Below the pieces are notes generated by a model. That model saw only the letters and a list, made by a program, of their open reading frames with translations, searched no databases and was not told the origin of the DNA. A stretch of 56,389 nt of DNA from DASZHA01 sp035938265 (GTDB taxonomy: Bacteria > Chloroflexota > Dormibacteria > DASZGP01), in NCBI GenBank assembly GCA_035938265.1, contig DASZHA010000085.1, positions 1 to 56,389 on the forward strand. Reading direction: 5' to 3'. This document shows, piece after piece, positions 8,425-15,898 of this stretch (its first letter is position 1; every line of letters begins with the position of its first letter). The translations under genes were made by a program, and so were the position numbers.

Positions 8425-9164
8425 CTGCGCCGCGCGGCCAGGCGGGCGGTGAGCACCAGGACCGCTGGCAGGGTGCCCAGGAGGGCGAGCGCGGCGAGGG
8501 TGAATGTGGCCGGCGCCCCGAGCGCGCGGCCCGCGACCGGCAGGCCGGGCACGAAGGTGTTGGGCAGCTCATCGGAGGACACCGAGTTGCTGGTTCCGAC
8601 CGGCAGGTTGCTGGAAGAGCCCGTCCCGGTGCCGGAAACGCCAGAGCCCGGGTTGTTAACCACCACCGGGTTCCCGTTGTTGAGGGGTCCCTGCGAACTC
8701 GCGTTCTGGACGACTACGGCGCCGTCCATGTGCAGCGCGCCGCCGCTGGGCCCAGTGCCGTGGTAGGCGCATGTGTAGTTGTAGGTGCCGGAAGTGCCGA
8801 AGCTCACGGAGTAGCTGGTTGGGCCGCTCGGGCTCAGCAGTCGTGGACCATACAGTCTCGGCGAGCCGAAGCTGGCCGGGCCGGAGGTCGAGCTGGCGGT
8901 GTGGCCGGGGCAGATCGCGCTCAGGTCGCAGACGCCGTCGGAGTATGTCCAGACCACCGTGTCGCCGGGGGCGATGGTGACGGTGTGGTTGCCGCAGTTA
9001 CCCTCGACACAGAAGGCCGGGTTGGGGAAGCCGGTCATGGTCACGTGGTGGACGGTTGCGGCCGAGACCGGGGCAGCCGAAGCCATGGACATGCCGAGTG
9101 TTGCGGCGAGGCTCAAACCCGCTGCCAACCCGGCCCTGTACAGGGCCTGCATCTCCCAAGTCAC
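8421..9164 (-). CDS. Secreted, membrane-anchored cupredoxin-like protein
   Basis: About 247 residues. An N-terminal signal peptide (LAAGLSLAATLGMSMASAA) precedes a plastocyanin-like domain at about 35-150. Likely type 1 copper ligands are the His of CPGHTASS and the Cys, His and Met of the YTCAYHG...ALHM segment, in C-x2-H...M order. A Ser/Gly/Asn-rich linker follows, then DELPNTF, a hydrophobic helix and a short RLAARRS tail, so the protein is anchored at its C-terminus. It probably binds copper or transfers electrons outside the membrane. I chose GTG 9164 because GAGGGGGG lies about 10 bases upstream; ATG 9149 is an alternative. Confidence 0.78.
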   Translation of the reverse strand: MTWEMQALYRAGLAAGLSLAATLGMSMASAAPVSAATVHHVTMTGFPNPAFCVEGNCGNHTVTIAPGDTVVWTYSDGVCDLSAICPGHTASSTSGPASFGSPRLYGPRLLSPSGPTSYSVSFGTSGTYNYTCAYHGTGPSGGALHMDGAVVVQNASSQGPLNNGNPVVVNNPGSGVSGTGTGSSSNLPVGTSNSVSSDELPNTFVPGLPVAGRALGAPATFTLAALALLGTLPAVLVLTARLAARRS

Positions 9165-9308
9165 GTTAAGACCCCCCCTCGATGGTCCAAACCCGGGTCC
9201 GATCCCGCGTCTGATAAGTAACAAACATACCCCGAACTCCTGTTCTTTGCCAGCGCCTTGATGTCTATGTCAACGATTGCGGACCGCGAATCCTGCCGCG
9301 TGCGCCGA

Positions 9309-9314
9309 TACAAT
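9309..9314 (+). promoter_or_regulatory. -10 box TACAAT, leaderless pepF start
   Basis: TACAAT lies six bases upstream of the GTG at 9321; no ribosome-binding site lies between them. Confidence 0.55.
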
Positions 9315-9320
9315 CCGCGG

Positions 9321-11117
9321 GTGGCTGTAGCGAAGCCGGCGCAGACCGGCGCCGAGGAGATCCACTGGAACCTCGGTGACCTCTACCCGGGTGACCCGGT
9401 GGTTGGGGTCGAGTCGGACCTGATGCGGGCGGAGGACATGGCCCGGGCTTTCGAGGAGGAGTACCACGGCGTGGTCGCCGCCCTCGACGCCGCCGGCGTG
9501 GCCGGCGCGCTGAAGCGCCTGGAGGAGATCCACGAGATCCTGGGCCGGGCGGCGTCCTATGCCTTCCTCAACTTCAGCACCGACGTCGCTGATCCGCCCC
9601 GTGGCGCCCTGCTGCAGAAGGTCCAGGAATCGGCCACCCAGACCGGCACCCACCTGCTCTTCTTCAGCCTGGAGTGGATCGCGGTTCCCGATGAGCAGGC
9701 CGCCCAGGTCCTCGCGGACCCTGCCCTGGCCAACTACAAGCACTACCTGGAGTCGGCCCGCCGCTACCGGCCCCATGTCCTCAGCGAGCCAGAGGAGCGG
9801 GTGATGGTGGAGAAATCGGTGACCGCTCGCAGCGCCTGGGATCGGCTCTTCGAGGAGGCGACCACCGCCATCAAGGTCAACAGCGCCGCCGGCGAGCAGT
9901 CGCTGGACGAGGCCCTGGCCCGCCTCCACTCGAGCGACCCTGAGGAGCGGCGGGAGGTGGCCCAGGCTGTCACCGACGCCCTCCGCGTCGACCTTCGCAC
10001 CCGGCGATACATCTTCAACACGGTGCTGGCGGACAAGTCGATCGATGATCGCCTGCGCAGCTATCCCAGCTGGGTCGCCGATCGCAACCTGGCCAACGAG
10101 GCCAGCGACGAGTCGGTCAACGCACTGGTCGAGGCGGTGACCTCGCGGTACGACATCCCCCAGCGCTACTACGCGCTTAAGAAGCGGCTGCTGGGGTTGG
10201 ACACGTTCCATGACTGGGACCGCTACGCGCGCTACGGGGCGCCGGAGCCGGACGTCAGCTGGGACGCGGCCCGTGAAACCGTGCTCGACGCCTACGGCTC
10301 CTTCTCGCCGCTGATGCGCGACACCGCCGCCGAGTTCTTCGACAAGCAGTGGATTGACGCCGCCCTCGGCCCCAACAAGCGAGGCGGCGCCTACGCCCAC
10401 CAGACCATCCCCGCGCACCATCCGTACGTCTTCGTCAACTACACCGGCAAGCGCCGAGACGTGCTGATCCTGGCGCACGAGCTGGGCCACGGCATCCACA
10501 TGTCGCTGAGCCGCAAGCAGACGTACGTCAACTTCGATACGCCACTGACCACCGCCGAGACGGCCTCGATCTTTGGCGAGACGGTCACCTTCTCGCGCCT
10601 GTTGGAGGCCGAGCGGGACCCACAGCGGCGGCTCGGCCTGATGATCGGCCGGATCGACGACGCCACCGCCACGATATTCCGGCAGATCGCCATGAACCGC
10701 TTCGAGGACGCCCTCCACACCATGCGGCGGGAGCAGGGGGAGCTGTCCGAGGAGGACATCAACGGCGCCTGGCTGCGCACGCAGCGCGCGATGCTGGGGC
10801 CGTCGGTGGAGGTGACCGACAACTACGGCATCTGGTGGAGCTACGTCCACCACTTCGTGGCCGTCCCCGGCTACGTCTACGCCTACGCCTTCGGCAACCT
10901 CCTGGCCCAGGCCATCTACCAGCGCTCGCTGGAGGAGGGACCGGACTTCACGCCCAAGTACTTCGAGCTGCTGGCTGCCGGCGGCTCGGACTCACCCGAA
11001 GCGCTGACCAAGAAGCTGGGCGTGGACCTGGCTGACCCCGGCTTCTGGAACGGTGGCCTGGACAACATATCGCGGCTGGTCGACGAGGCCGAAGAGCTCA
11101 GCAAGCAGCTCGCTTAG
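9321..11117 (+). CDS. pepF: Oligoendopeptidase F (M3 family metallopeptidase)
   Basis: A 598-residue cytosolic zinc peptidase that cleaves short peptides. The zinc site HELGHGIH lies near residue 386 with the third ligand Glu in the downstream TTAETASIFGE segment. The N-terminal EIHWNLGDLYPG and C-terminal AYAFGNLLAQAIYQ are typical of PepF. The frame is open back to 9258, but GTG 9321 fits the family N-terminus and follows a TACAAT box by six bases, so the mRNA is probably leaderless. It stands alone, divergent from the cupredoxin gene. Confidence 0.95.
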   Translation: MAVAKPAQTGAEEIHWNLGDLYPGDPVVGVESDLMRAEDMARAFEEEYHGVVAALDAAGVAGALKRLEEIHEILGRAASYAFLNFSTDVADPPRGALLQKVQESATQTGTHLLFFSLEWIAVPDEQAAQVLADPALANYKHYLESARRYRPHVLSEPEERVMVEKSVTARSAWDRLFEEATTAIKVNSAAGEQSLDEALARLHSSDPEERREVAQAVTDALRVDLRTRRYIFNTVLADKSIDDRLRSYPSWVADRNLANEASDESVNALVEAVTSRYDIPQRYYALKKRLLGLDTFHDWDRYARYGAPEPDVSWDAARETVLDAYGSFSPLMRDTAAEFFDKQWIDAALGPNKRGGAYAHQTIPAHHPYVFVNYTGKRRDVLILAHELGHGIHMSLSRKQTYVNFDTPLTTAETASIFGETVTFSRLLEAERDPQRRLGLMIGRIDDATATIFRQIAMNRFEDALHTMRREQGELSEEDINGAWLRTQRAMLGPSVEVTDNYGIWWSYVHHFVAVPGYVYAYAFGNLLAQAIYQRSLEEGPDFTPKYFELLAAGGSDSPEALTKKLGVDLADPGFWNGGLDNISRLVDEAEELSKQLA

Positions 11118-11183
11118 GGCAGGCTCAGCGGCGCCGGCCTTTGCCGGATGCCGGTTGCTCCAAGCGCTCGGGGGCCGGTTCGG

Positions 11184-11594
11184 TCAGGGGTTCTGCGTGC
11201 TGTAGAACATCGTCGCGCCAAGTCCCAGCACTACGATCAGGATCACTGCCACGATTGCCAGCACCAGCACGGCGAAATGGATGTAGCCTAGCCAGATCCC
11301 GACGGTGGCCATGCCGCTGCCGGCCTCGCCGGTCTGGCGAATCTGGCTGCGAGCCATGTGCCCGAAGAGGATCGCCAGTAGCGCCCCAAGGACCGGGAAG
11401 CAGAGCCAGGAGACGATGCCGGCGATCAGGCTGGCCACCGCCATCTGGTTGGTGCGTGCCGGCTGGACGTAGTACTGAGGCGGGGCCTGGTAGGGCAACG
11501 GTTGGTATTGCGAAGGAGGTTGCGCCGTCGCGGGGTATTGGGGAGGCGGCGGCGGAGGACCGGGTGCGTGCGGTGGGGGCTCCTGGGACGCCAT
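11184..11594 (-). CDS. DUF4190 membrane protein with Pro-rich N-terminus
   Basis: A 136-residue protein: residues 1-45 are Pro/Gln/Tyr-rich, then VQPARTNQMAVASL leads into two hydrophobic segments around a FGHMARSQIRQTGEAGSG loop, the DUF4190 pattern. The fold places the proline-rich part in the cytoplasm or at the membrane surface. Function is unknown. A shorter paralogue with the same core lies at 12982-13290, on the other side of the HNH gene. TAGACT lies six bases before the ATG. Confidence 0.85.
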   Translation of the reverse strand: MASQEPPPHAPGPPPPPPQYPATAQPPSQYQPLPYQAPPQYYVQPARTNQMAVASLIAGIVSWLCFPVLGALLAILFGHMARSQIRQTGEAGSGMATVGIWLGYIHFAVLVLAIVAVILIVVLGLGATMFYSTQNP

Positions 11595-11600
11595 CAGGGC

Positions 11601-11606
11601 AGTCTA
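11601..11606 (-). promoter_or_regulatory. -10 box TAGACT for DUF4190 gene
   Basis: On the minus strand TAGACT (11606 to 11601) lies six bases upstream of the ATG at 11594, with no ribosome site between. Confidence 0.45.
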
Positions 11607-11678
11607 TTCCGGTCAGGCGAACGGCATCGACCGCGTCGAAATACAACCTTCGTGCCGGCAGGAGGGGCCGGCCAGAAC

Positions 11679-11698
11679 GAACATATGTTTGGTATAAT
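11679..11698 (+). promoter_or_regulatory. SOS (LexA) box plus TATAAT upstream of HNH gene
   Basis: GAACATATGTTT at 11679-11690 matches the Gram-positive/actinobacterial LexA operator GAAC-N4-GTTC with one mismatch at the last base. A perfect TATAAT follows at 11693-11698, and the ATG is seven bases further on. LexA bound here would cover the promoter, so damage induction is predicted. Confidence 0.7.
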
Positions 11699-11705
11699 AG
11701 TACCT

Positions 11706-12926
11706 ATGGATTGGGGGGAAGGGGGAGCTCCGTTCATCTGGGCCGAACGCGATATCGGCGACGACTGCCGCGACATCCGCGCCGCCGCGGTGAGGGTCTG
11801 CCAGGGTCCCGACCGGGCATTCCACCCTGCTGAGACCGGTGAGCGGGTCGTCCACCTCAGCCAGACCATCGACATGCTCCTTCGCAAGCGGGCCCGCATG
11901 GCTGGGGAGTACGCGAAGTCCGGGCTGTGGGATGACGGTGGTTTCAACACCGACACCGACTGGCTCCGTCATTCCGCGCAGATGTCCTACTCCGACGCTG
12001 CTGAAACGCTTGCGGTTGGGGAGCACATCGATGAGCTACCTCGGTCCAGCGCGGCCCTTTACGAAGGCAAGATCGGCTTCGGCCACCTGGTCCACATGGC
12101 CCGTAACGCGGCGTTCATCGCCCGGCGCCAGACCGGCAGCTTCGATGAGGCTCCGCTGCTGAAGAAGGCACTGGACGAAAGCGTCAGCCGCTTCCGCCAC
12201 ACCTGTCTCAACATGCGGCACGTGCAGGATCCCAAGGGTGTCGTCGAAGAAGAGGCCAATGCTGTTGAGATGCGCGAGCTGACCATCAACCGCCAGGAGG
12301 ACGGCACCACCTACCTCAACCTGCGAGTGGACACGCCCACCGCCGCGATCATCGCCCTGGACACCAGCCGGCGGTCGCAGCGGCTTGGCCCCGACGACCA
12401 TCGCCAGCGGGCGCGTCGCATGGCCGATGCCATGATCGACCGGCTCACGGGCGAGGGCGGTCCGGCGGTCGAAATCACCATCAGCGGCACCCCCGACACC
12501 TTCCTCGGCATTGATGGCTCGCCGGCAGCGGAGCTGGAGTACGTTGATCCCATCTCGGGTGAGATGCTGCGCCGTTACGCCTGCAGCGCTTCGTTCACCA
12601 AGATCCTGCTCGACGACAAGCTCATCCCGGTCGCCGCCGCCCACTCACGGCGGATGCCCACCCGCAAGGAGCGGCAGGCGATGGACCTGCAGCAGAAGCA
12701 CTGCCGGGGCCGCGGATGTCACCGACCGGCCCCGCAATGCTCCCCCCATCACGTGGTGTGGTATTCGAGATCGCACCGGACCAAGATCAGCGAGATGATC
12801 CTGCTCTGTCCGCACCACCATTGGATGGTGCACGAGGGCGGCTGGGATGTCGCCCTCAAGGATGACGGCGGGGTGCTCTTCATCCCGCCATTCGCTCGCG
12901 GACCGACACAGTCCATCGCCGCGTAG
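11706..12926 (+). CDS. DUF222/HNH endonuclease-like protein (13E12 type)
   Basis: A 406-residue protein with an N-terminal helical DUF222 region (about 30-310) and a C-terminal HNH nuclease domain: CRGRGCHRP, SPHHVVWYSRSHRT and LLCPHHHWMVHEGGW give the Cys pairs, the H-H catalytic core and the final H. These are the features of the mycobacterial 13E12-repeat family, several members of which have LexA boxes. The upstream operator here suggests the same control. Its role is unknown; a mobile or damage-linked nuclease is likely. The ATG at 11706 sits seven bases after TATAAT, so the transcript is probably leaderless. It lies between two DUF4190 paralogues. Confidence 0.9.
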   Translation: MDWGEGGAPFIWAERDIGDDCRDIRAAAVRVCQGPDRAFHPAETGERVVHLSQTIDMLLRKRARMAGEYAKSGLWDDGGFNTDTDWLRHSAQMSYSDAAETLAVGEHIDELPRSSAALYEGKIGFGHLVHMARNAAFIARRQTGSFDEAPLLKKALDESVSRFRHTCLNMRHVQDPKGVVEEEANAVEMRELTINRQEDGTTYLNLRVDTPTAAIIALDTSRRSQRLGPDDHRQRARRMADAMIDRLTGEGGPAVEITISGTPDTFLGIDGSPAAELEYVDPISGEMLRRYACSASFTKILLDDKLIPVAAAHSRRMPTRKERQAMDLQQKHCRGRGCHRPAPQCSPHHVVWYSRSHRTKISEMILLCPHHHWMVHEGGWDVALKDDGGVLFIPPFARGPTQSIAA

Positions 12927-12981
12927 CGTCCCGACACAAACTCGGTCCCCCTTCGGCCCTTAGCCAGCTCTGCGAGCAGTG

Positions 12982-13290
12982 CTACCCCAACAAATGCCGC
13001 CAGTCGGCGCCGCGGGCCAACAGCACGATGACCAGCACGATCAGCACGATCGAGAAGGCGATGTGGAAGTAGCTCATCCATATCGCGAAGGTGGCCATGC
13101 CTCGGCCATCCTCACCGGAGACCGCGATCTGCTCCCTAGCCGTGTACCCGAGGATGATGGCCACGATCGAGAAGACGATGCCGCAGATGAACCAGGAGAC
13201 GATCGCCAGCACCAGGCTGGCGGTCGCCATGGAGTTGGTCCTGCGGGGCTGGACCGCGGCCCCCGGCGCCCCCGGGTCGGGCGCGCTCAG
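12982..13290 (-). CDS. DUF4190 family small membrane protein, possible CTG start
   Basis: The core (ATASLVLAIVSWFICG, then TAREQIAVSGEDGRGMATF, then a second long hydrophobic helix) matches the DUF4190 paralogue at 11184-11594. An ATG at 13230 gives 82 residues but cuts off a VQPRRTNS segment that is also present before the core in the paralogue. Reading upstream in frame reaches a CTG (13290-13288) overlapping the TGA of the LLM oxidoreductase gene, giving 102 residues and a short Pro/Gly-rich N-terminus. I favour this coupled start; the ATG remains possible. Function is unknown. Confidence 0.7.
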   Translation of the reverse strand: MSAPDPGAPGAAVQPRRTNSMATASLVLAIVSWFICGIVFSIVAIILGYTAREQIAVSGEDGRGMATFAIWMSYFHIAFSIVLIVLVIVLLARGADWRHLLG

Positions 13291-14303
13291 GCCGCGGCGG
13301 CCACCGGCGCCAGGGCCTCCAGGGTCTTCAGTCGCCCCTCCTGGTCGAGGGCGTTGATGCCGAGGATCGGCATTGTGACGCCGGCGGCTTCGAAGCGGGC
13401 CAGGTCGTCGCGGATCTTCTCCGCGCTGCCAAAGGCGCTGGTGTCGTCGACCAGCTTGCCTGGCACCTGGTCGGCGGCGCCGGCCTTGTCGCCCGACAGG
13501 TAGAGGTCCTGGATGGCCTTGGCCTCGTCGACGTAGCCGTAGCGCTGGACCAGCTGGTTGTAGAAGTTCCGCTCGCGCGAGCCCATGCCACCGATGTAGA
13601 GGGCCAGGCCGGGTCGGATCAGCTGCCGGCAGACGTCGAGGTCGTCATAGAGCAGGACGGGGACCATCGGTGTGATCTCCAGCGATCCCCAGGACTTGCC
13701 GGCCTTGGCCAGCCCGGTCTCCAGGTGGGGCTTGAAGATGTCCATGTGGCCGGGGTCGAAGAGCGTGGGCATCCAGCCGTCGGCGATCTCGCCCGTCATC
13801 TCCAGGTTCTTGGGACCGAGGGAGGCGATGATGATCGGGATCTCGCTGCGGACGGGGTGGTTGATCAGCTTCAGCCCCATCGTCAGTTTGACCGTCTCGC
13901 CGTCGTAGATCACGCGCTCACGGCGCAGGGTCATGCGGATGACATCGATGTACTCGCGGGTGCGCTTCAGCGGCTTCTCGAAGGGCACCCCGTGGAAGCC
14001 TTGCACCACCTGCGGGCCACTGGTGCCGAGGCCGAGGATGAAGCGGCCGTTGGACAGCATGTCGATCGCTCCCGCGCTCTGCGCGATCAGGGCCGCCGAC
14101 CGGGAGAACACATTGAAGATGCCGGAGCCGATCTTGATCCGATCGGTCTTCATCGCCAGCGCGCCCATCAGGCTGACCGAGTCGTAGCTGTAGGCCTCGG
14201 GCACGAAGACGGCCTCGAAGCCAAGCTTCTCGGCGGTCTGGACGTACTCGACGGTCTCGGCCCACGGCATGTCGGTGTAGGGGATGGCGACGGCAAGCTT
14301 CAA
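13287..14303 (-). CDS. LLM-class F420-dependent oxidoreductase
   Basis: A 338-residue luciferase-like TIM-barrel protein. The N-terminal KLAVAIPYTDMPWAETVEYV, GSGIFNVFSRSAALIAQ, the SNGRFILGLGTSGPQVV turn and IADGWMPTLFDP are typical of the F420-dependent branch (methylene-H4MPT reductase/Mer-like), which transfers hydride from F420H2. The substrate is unknown. The start is TTG 14303, supported by a perfect AGGAGG seven bases upstream. The next gene (DUF4190) appears to start inside its stop codon. Confidence 0.92.
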   Translation of the reverse strand: MKLAVAIPYTDMPWAETVEYVQTAEKLGFEAVFVPEAYSYDSVSLMGALAMKTDRIKIGSGIFNVFSRSAALIAQSAGAIDMLSNGRFILGLGTSGPQVVQGFHGVPFEKPLKRTREYIDVIRMTLRRERVIYDGETVKLTMGLKLINHPVRSEIPIIIASLGPKNLEMTGEIADGWMPTLFDPGHMDIFKPHLETGLAKAGKSWGSLEITPMVPVLLYDDLDVCRQLIRPGLALYIGGMGSRERNFYNQLVQRYGYVDEAKAIQDLYLSGDKAGAADQVPGKLVDDTSAFGSAEKIRDDLARFEAAGVTMPILGINALDQEGRLKTLEALAPVAAAA

Positions 14304-14377
14304 TGCGTGTCCTCCTGTGCGCCTCCGATGGTAGCGGCTACCGGGCTTCCTTCCGGGCTCCTTCCAGGCGCCGGGCC

Positions 14378-15292
14378 TTAACGCGAACGGCGCCGCCTTC
14401 CCGGTCTCGGGACCAGGCGCCGGGTGTGCGGCTTGGTCTCCTGGGTCCTGCTGGTCGCGGTCCTGTCCCGCTGGGGCTTGCCCCCCTCGGCCCTGCGCTC
14501 CTCGATCTTGCGTCTGCCGTTGCGGGCCTGCTGGTTGCGCACCTTCTCGAGCCCGTCATCGACGGCCCTGGCCATCGCCAGGTGGAACGCGGCCACCAGG
14601 GCTTCGTTGGCCGTCGGCCGAAGCCGGTCCAGCGCCTCGTAGACCTTGGGCCAGTCCTCCTCCCGCTCGCCGGCCTCGTAGAAGGGCTTCCAGACGTGCT
14701 CCAGGAAGAGCTTGACGAAGGCGTCAGCAACGCCCTGGACGTGACGGTTGAGCTGCTCCAGGACTTCGAAACGCTCAGCTACCGGGACTCCCAAACGGTT
14801 GAGCTCGATTCCCGCCCGCAGCAGCGTGGGCGATGGCACCTCGAAACGGCCGTCGCCGAGCGGCACCATCATCCCCAGCCTCACCGCCTTCTTGGCGATG
14901 GCGTCATCGCCGCCTCCGGTCAGGTCCATCAGCTCCGACGCCTCGAAGATCTCGGGCTCCTCCTCGCCCCAGGGCGTGCGGAGGGCGCGCTCGAACCCCA
15001 GCACCTGCCCGGCCGAGCCCGGCGGCATGCCCTCGAGGATGCGTTTGATGGAGTTGAGGTTGAAGCCGTCGGCCTGCATCTCCAGGATCAGCTGGAGGCG
15101 GGCCAGGTGCTCCTGGGTGTAGAAGCCGGTGCGGCCCCGGACATCGGGCGGTGGCATCAGGCCGCGCGACTGGTGGGCGCGGATGTTGCGGACGGTGACC
15201 CCGCTGGCCTGGGCCAGCTGATCGATGGTGTATTCCGTTTGACCGTTGGAGGAATCGGTCGACGACGTGGAGGGGACCCGAGCAATGTTCAT
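14378..15292 (-). CDS. MerR-family transcriptional regulator
   Basis: A 304-residue regulator. A MerR winged helix-turn-helix lies at about 22-90 (YTIDQLAQASGVTVRNIRAH, then GRTGFYTQEHLARL). A long middle region may bind a ligand or mediate dimerisation, and the C-terminus is a basic, disordered tail ending RPGRRRRSR. No metal-binding Cys cluster is seen, so it is not a classical metal sensor. TATGAT lies seven bases before ATG 15292, which I therefore prefer over ATG 15304. It is divergent from the SCP2 gene across about 60 bases, so it may control that gene as well as itself. Confidence 0.88.
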   Translation of the reverse strand: MNIARVPSTSSTDSSNGQTEYTIDQLAQASGVTVRNIRAHQSRGLMPPPDVRGRTGFYTQEHLARLQLILEMQADGFNLNSIKRILEGMPPGSAGQVLGFERALRTPWGEEEPEIFEASELMDLTGGGDDAIAKKAVRLGMMVPLGDGRFEVPSPTLLRAGIELNRLGVPVAERFEVLEQLNRHVQGVADAFVKLFLEHVWKPFYEAGEREEDWPKVYEALDRLRPTANEALVAAFHLAMARAVDDGLEKVRNQQARNGRRKIEERRAEGGKPQRDRTATSRTQETKPHTRRLVPRPGRRRRSR

Positions 15293-15299
15293 GCTATGG

Positions 15300-15305
15300 A
15301 TCATA
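15300..15305 (-). promoter_or_regulatory. -10 box TATGAT for MerR gene
   Basis: On the minus strand TATGAT (15305 to 15300) is seven bases upstream of ATG 15292, consistent with a leaderless transcript. Confidence 0.5.
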
Positions 15306-15353
15306 AACTGATGTAATCGTTCCGAACAGCCCAGGGTTAATGGAGGCCACTAA

Positions 15354-15776
15354 ATGTCTGAACAGGTGAGCGCGGCGGACCTCGCCAACGTCGTTGGCGA
15401 CAAGAGCGACGAGGAGCTGACCCAGCTGATCAAGGACCTGCAGGGCGACGACTCGATCATCAAGGTGATCTTCGACCGCATGCCGGATCGGTTCCTGGCC
15501 GACAAGGCCGTGGGTCGGAGCGCCGTGATCCAGTACGACATCAACCTCCCCGAGGGGACCGAGAGCTGGCAGGTGGTCGTCGCAGATGGCGCCTGCACCA
15601 CCACCAAGAGCGCCGAGAAGGAGGCCAGCGTGACCCTGATCACCTCGGGACCCGACTTCCTTCGCATTATCAGCGGCAAGCTCAATGGCGTCCAGGCCTT
15701 CATGTCGGGCAAGCTCAAGCTCAAGGGCGACATGATGCTGGCGCAGTCGATGCAGACCTGGTTCGACCAGACCTAG
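15354..15776 (+). CDS. SCP2 sterol-binding domain protein
   Basis: A 140-residue protein with a C-terminal SCP2-type lipid-binding domain (about 40-140), including SWQVVVADGACTTTKS and the GKLNGVQAFMSGKLKLKGDM segment. Such proteins bind lipids or acyl-CoA in a hydrophobic tunnel. A short acidic helical N-terminus precedes it. AATGGAGG about eight bases before the ATG is a good ribosome site. It is divergent from a MerR regulator and is followed by a strong terminator, so it is monocistronic. Confidence 0.9.
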   Translation: MSEQVSAADLANVVGDKSDEELTQLIKDLQGDDSIIKVIFDRMPDRFLADKAVGRSAVIQYDINLPEGTESWQVVVADGACTTTKSAEKEASVTLITSGPDFLRIISGKLNGVQAFMSGKLKLKGDMMLAQSMQTWFDQT

Positions 15777-15796
15777 CGAACCCTCACGCATGAAGA

Positions 15797-15830
15797 GGCC
15801 TCGCCCAAGTGGGCGGGGCCTTTTCTTTTT
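15797..15830 (+). terminator. Intrinsic terminator after SCP2 gene
   Basis: GGCCTCGCCC (15797-15806) pairs with GGGCGGGGCC (15811-15820) across a 4-base loop with one T-G wobble, followed by a T-rich run to 15830. Confidence 0.88.
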
Positions 15831-15898
15831 GGGAAGTCTTTACAACCGTTTGTTGCCGCAGCACGAGGGTGCGCCTAGCGTAGGCCGCGGATTAGGAG

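Noticed and set aside
9270..10853. Open frame of 527 codons antisense to pepF
   Set aside because: Shadow of pepF, which has a zinc motif and full-length family match. No domain or start signal on the minus strand.
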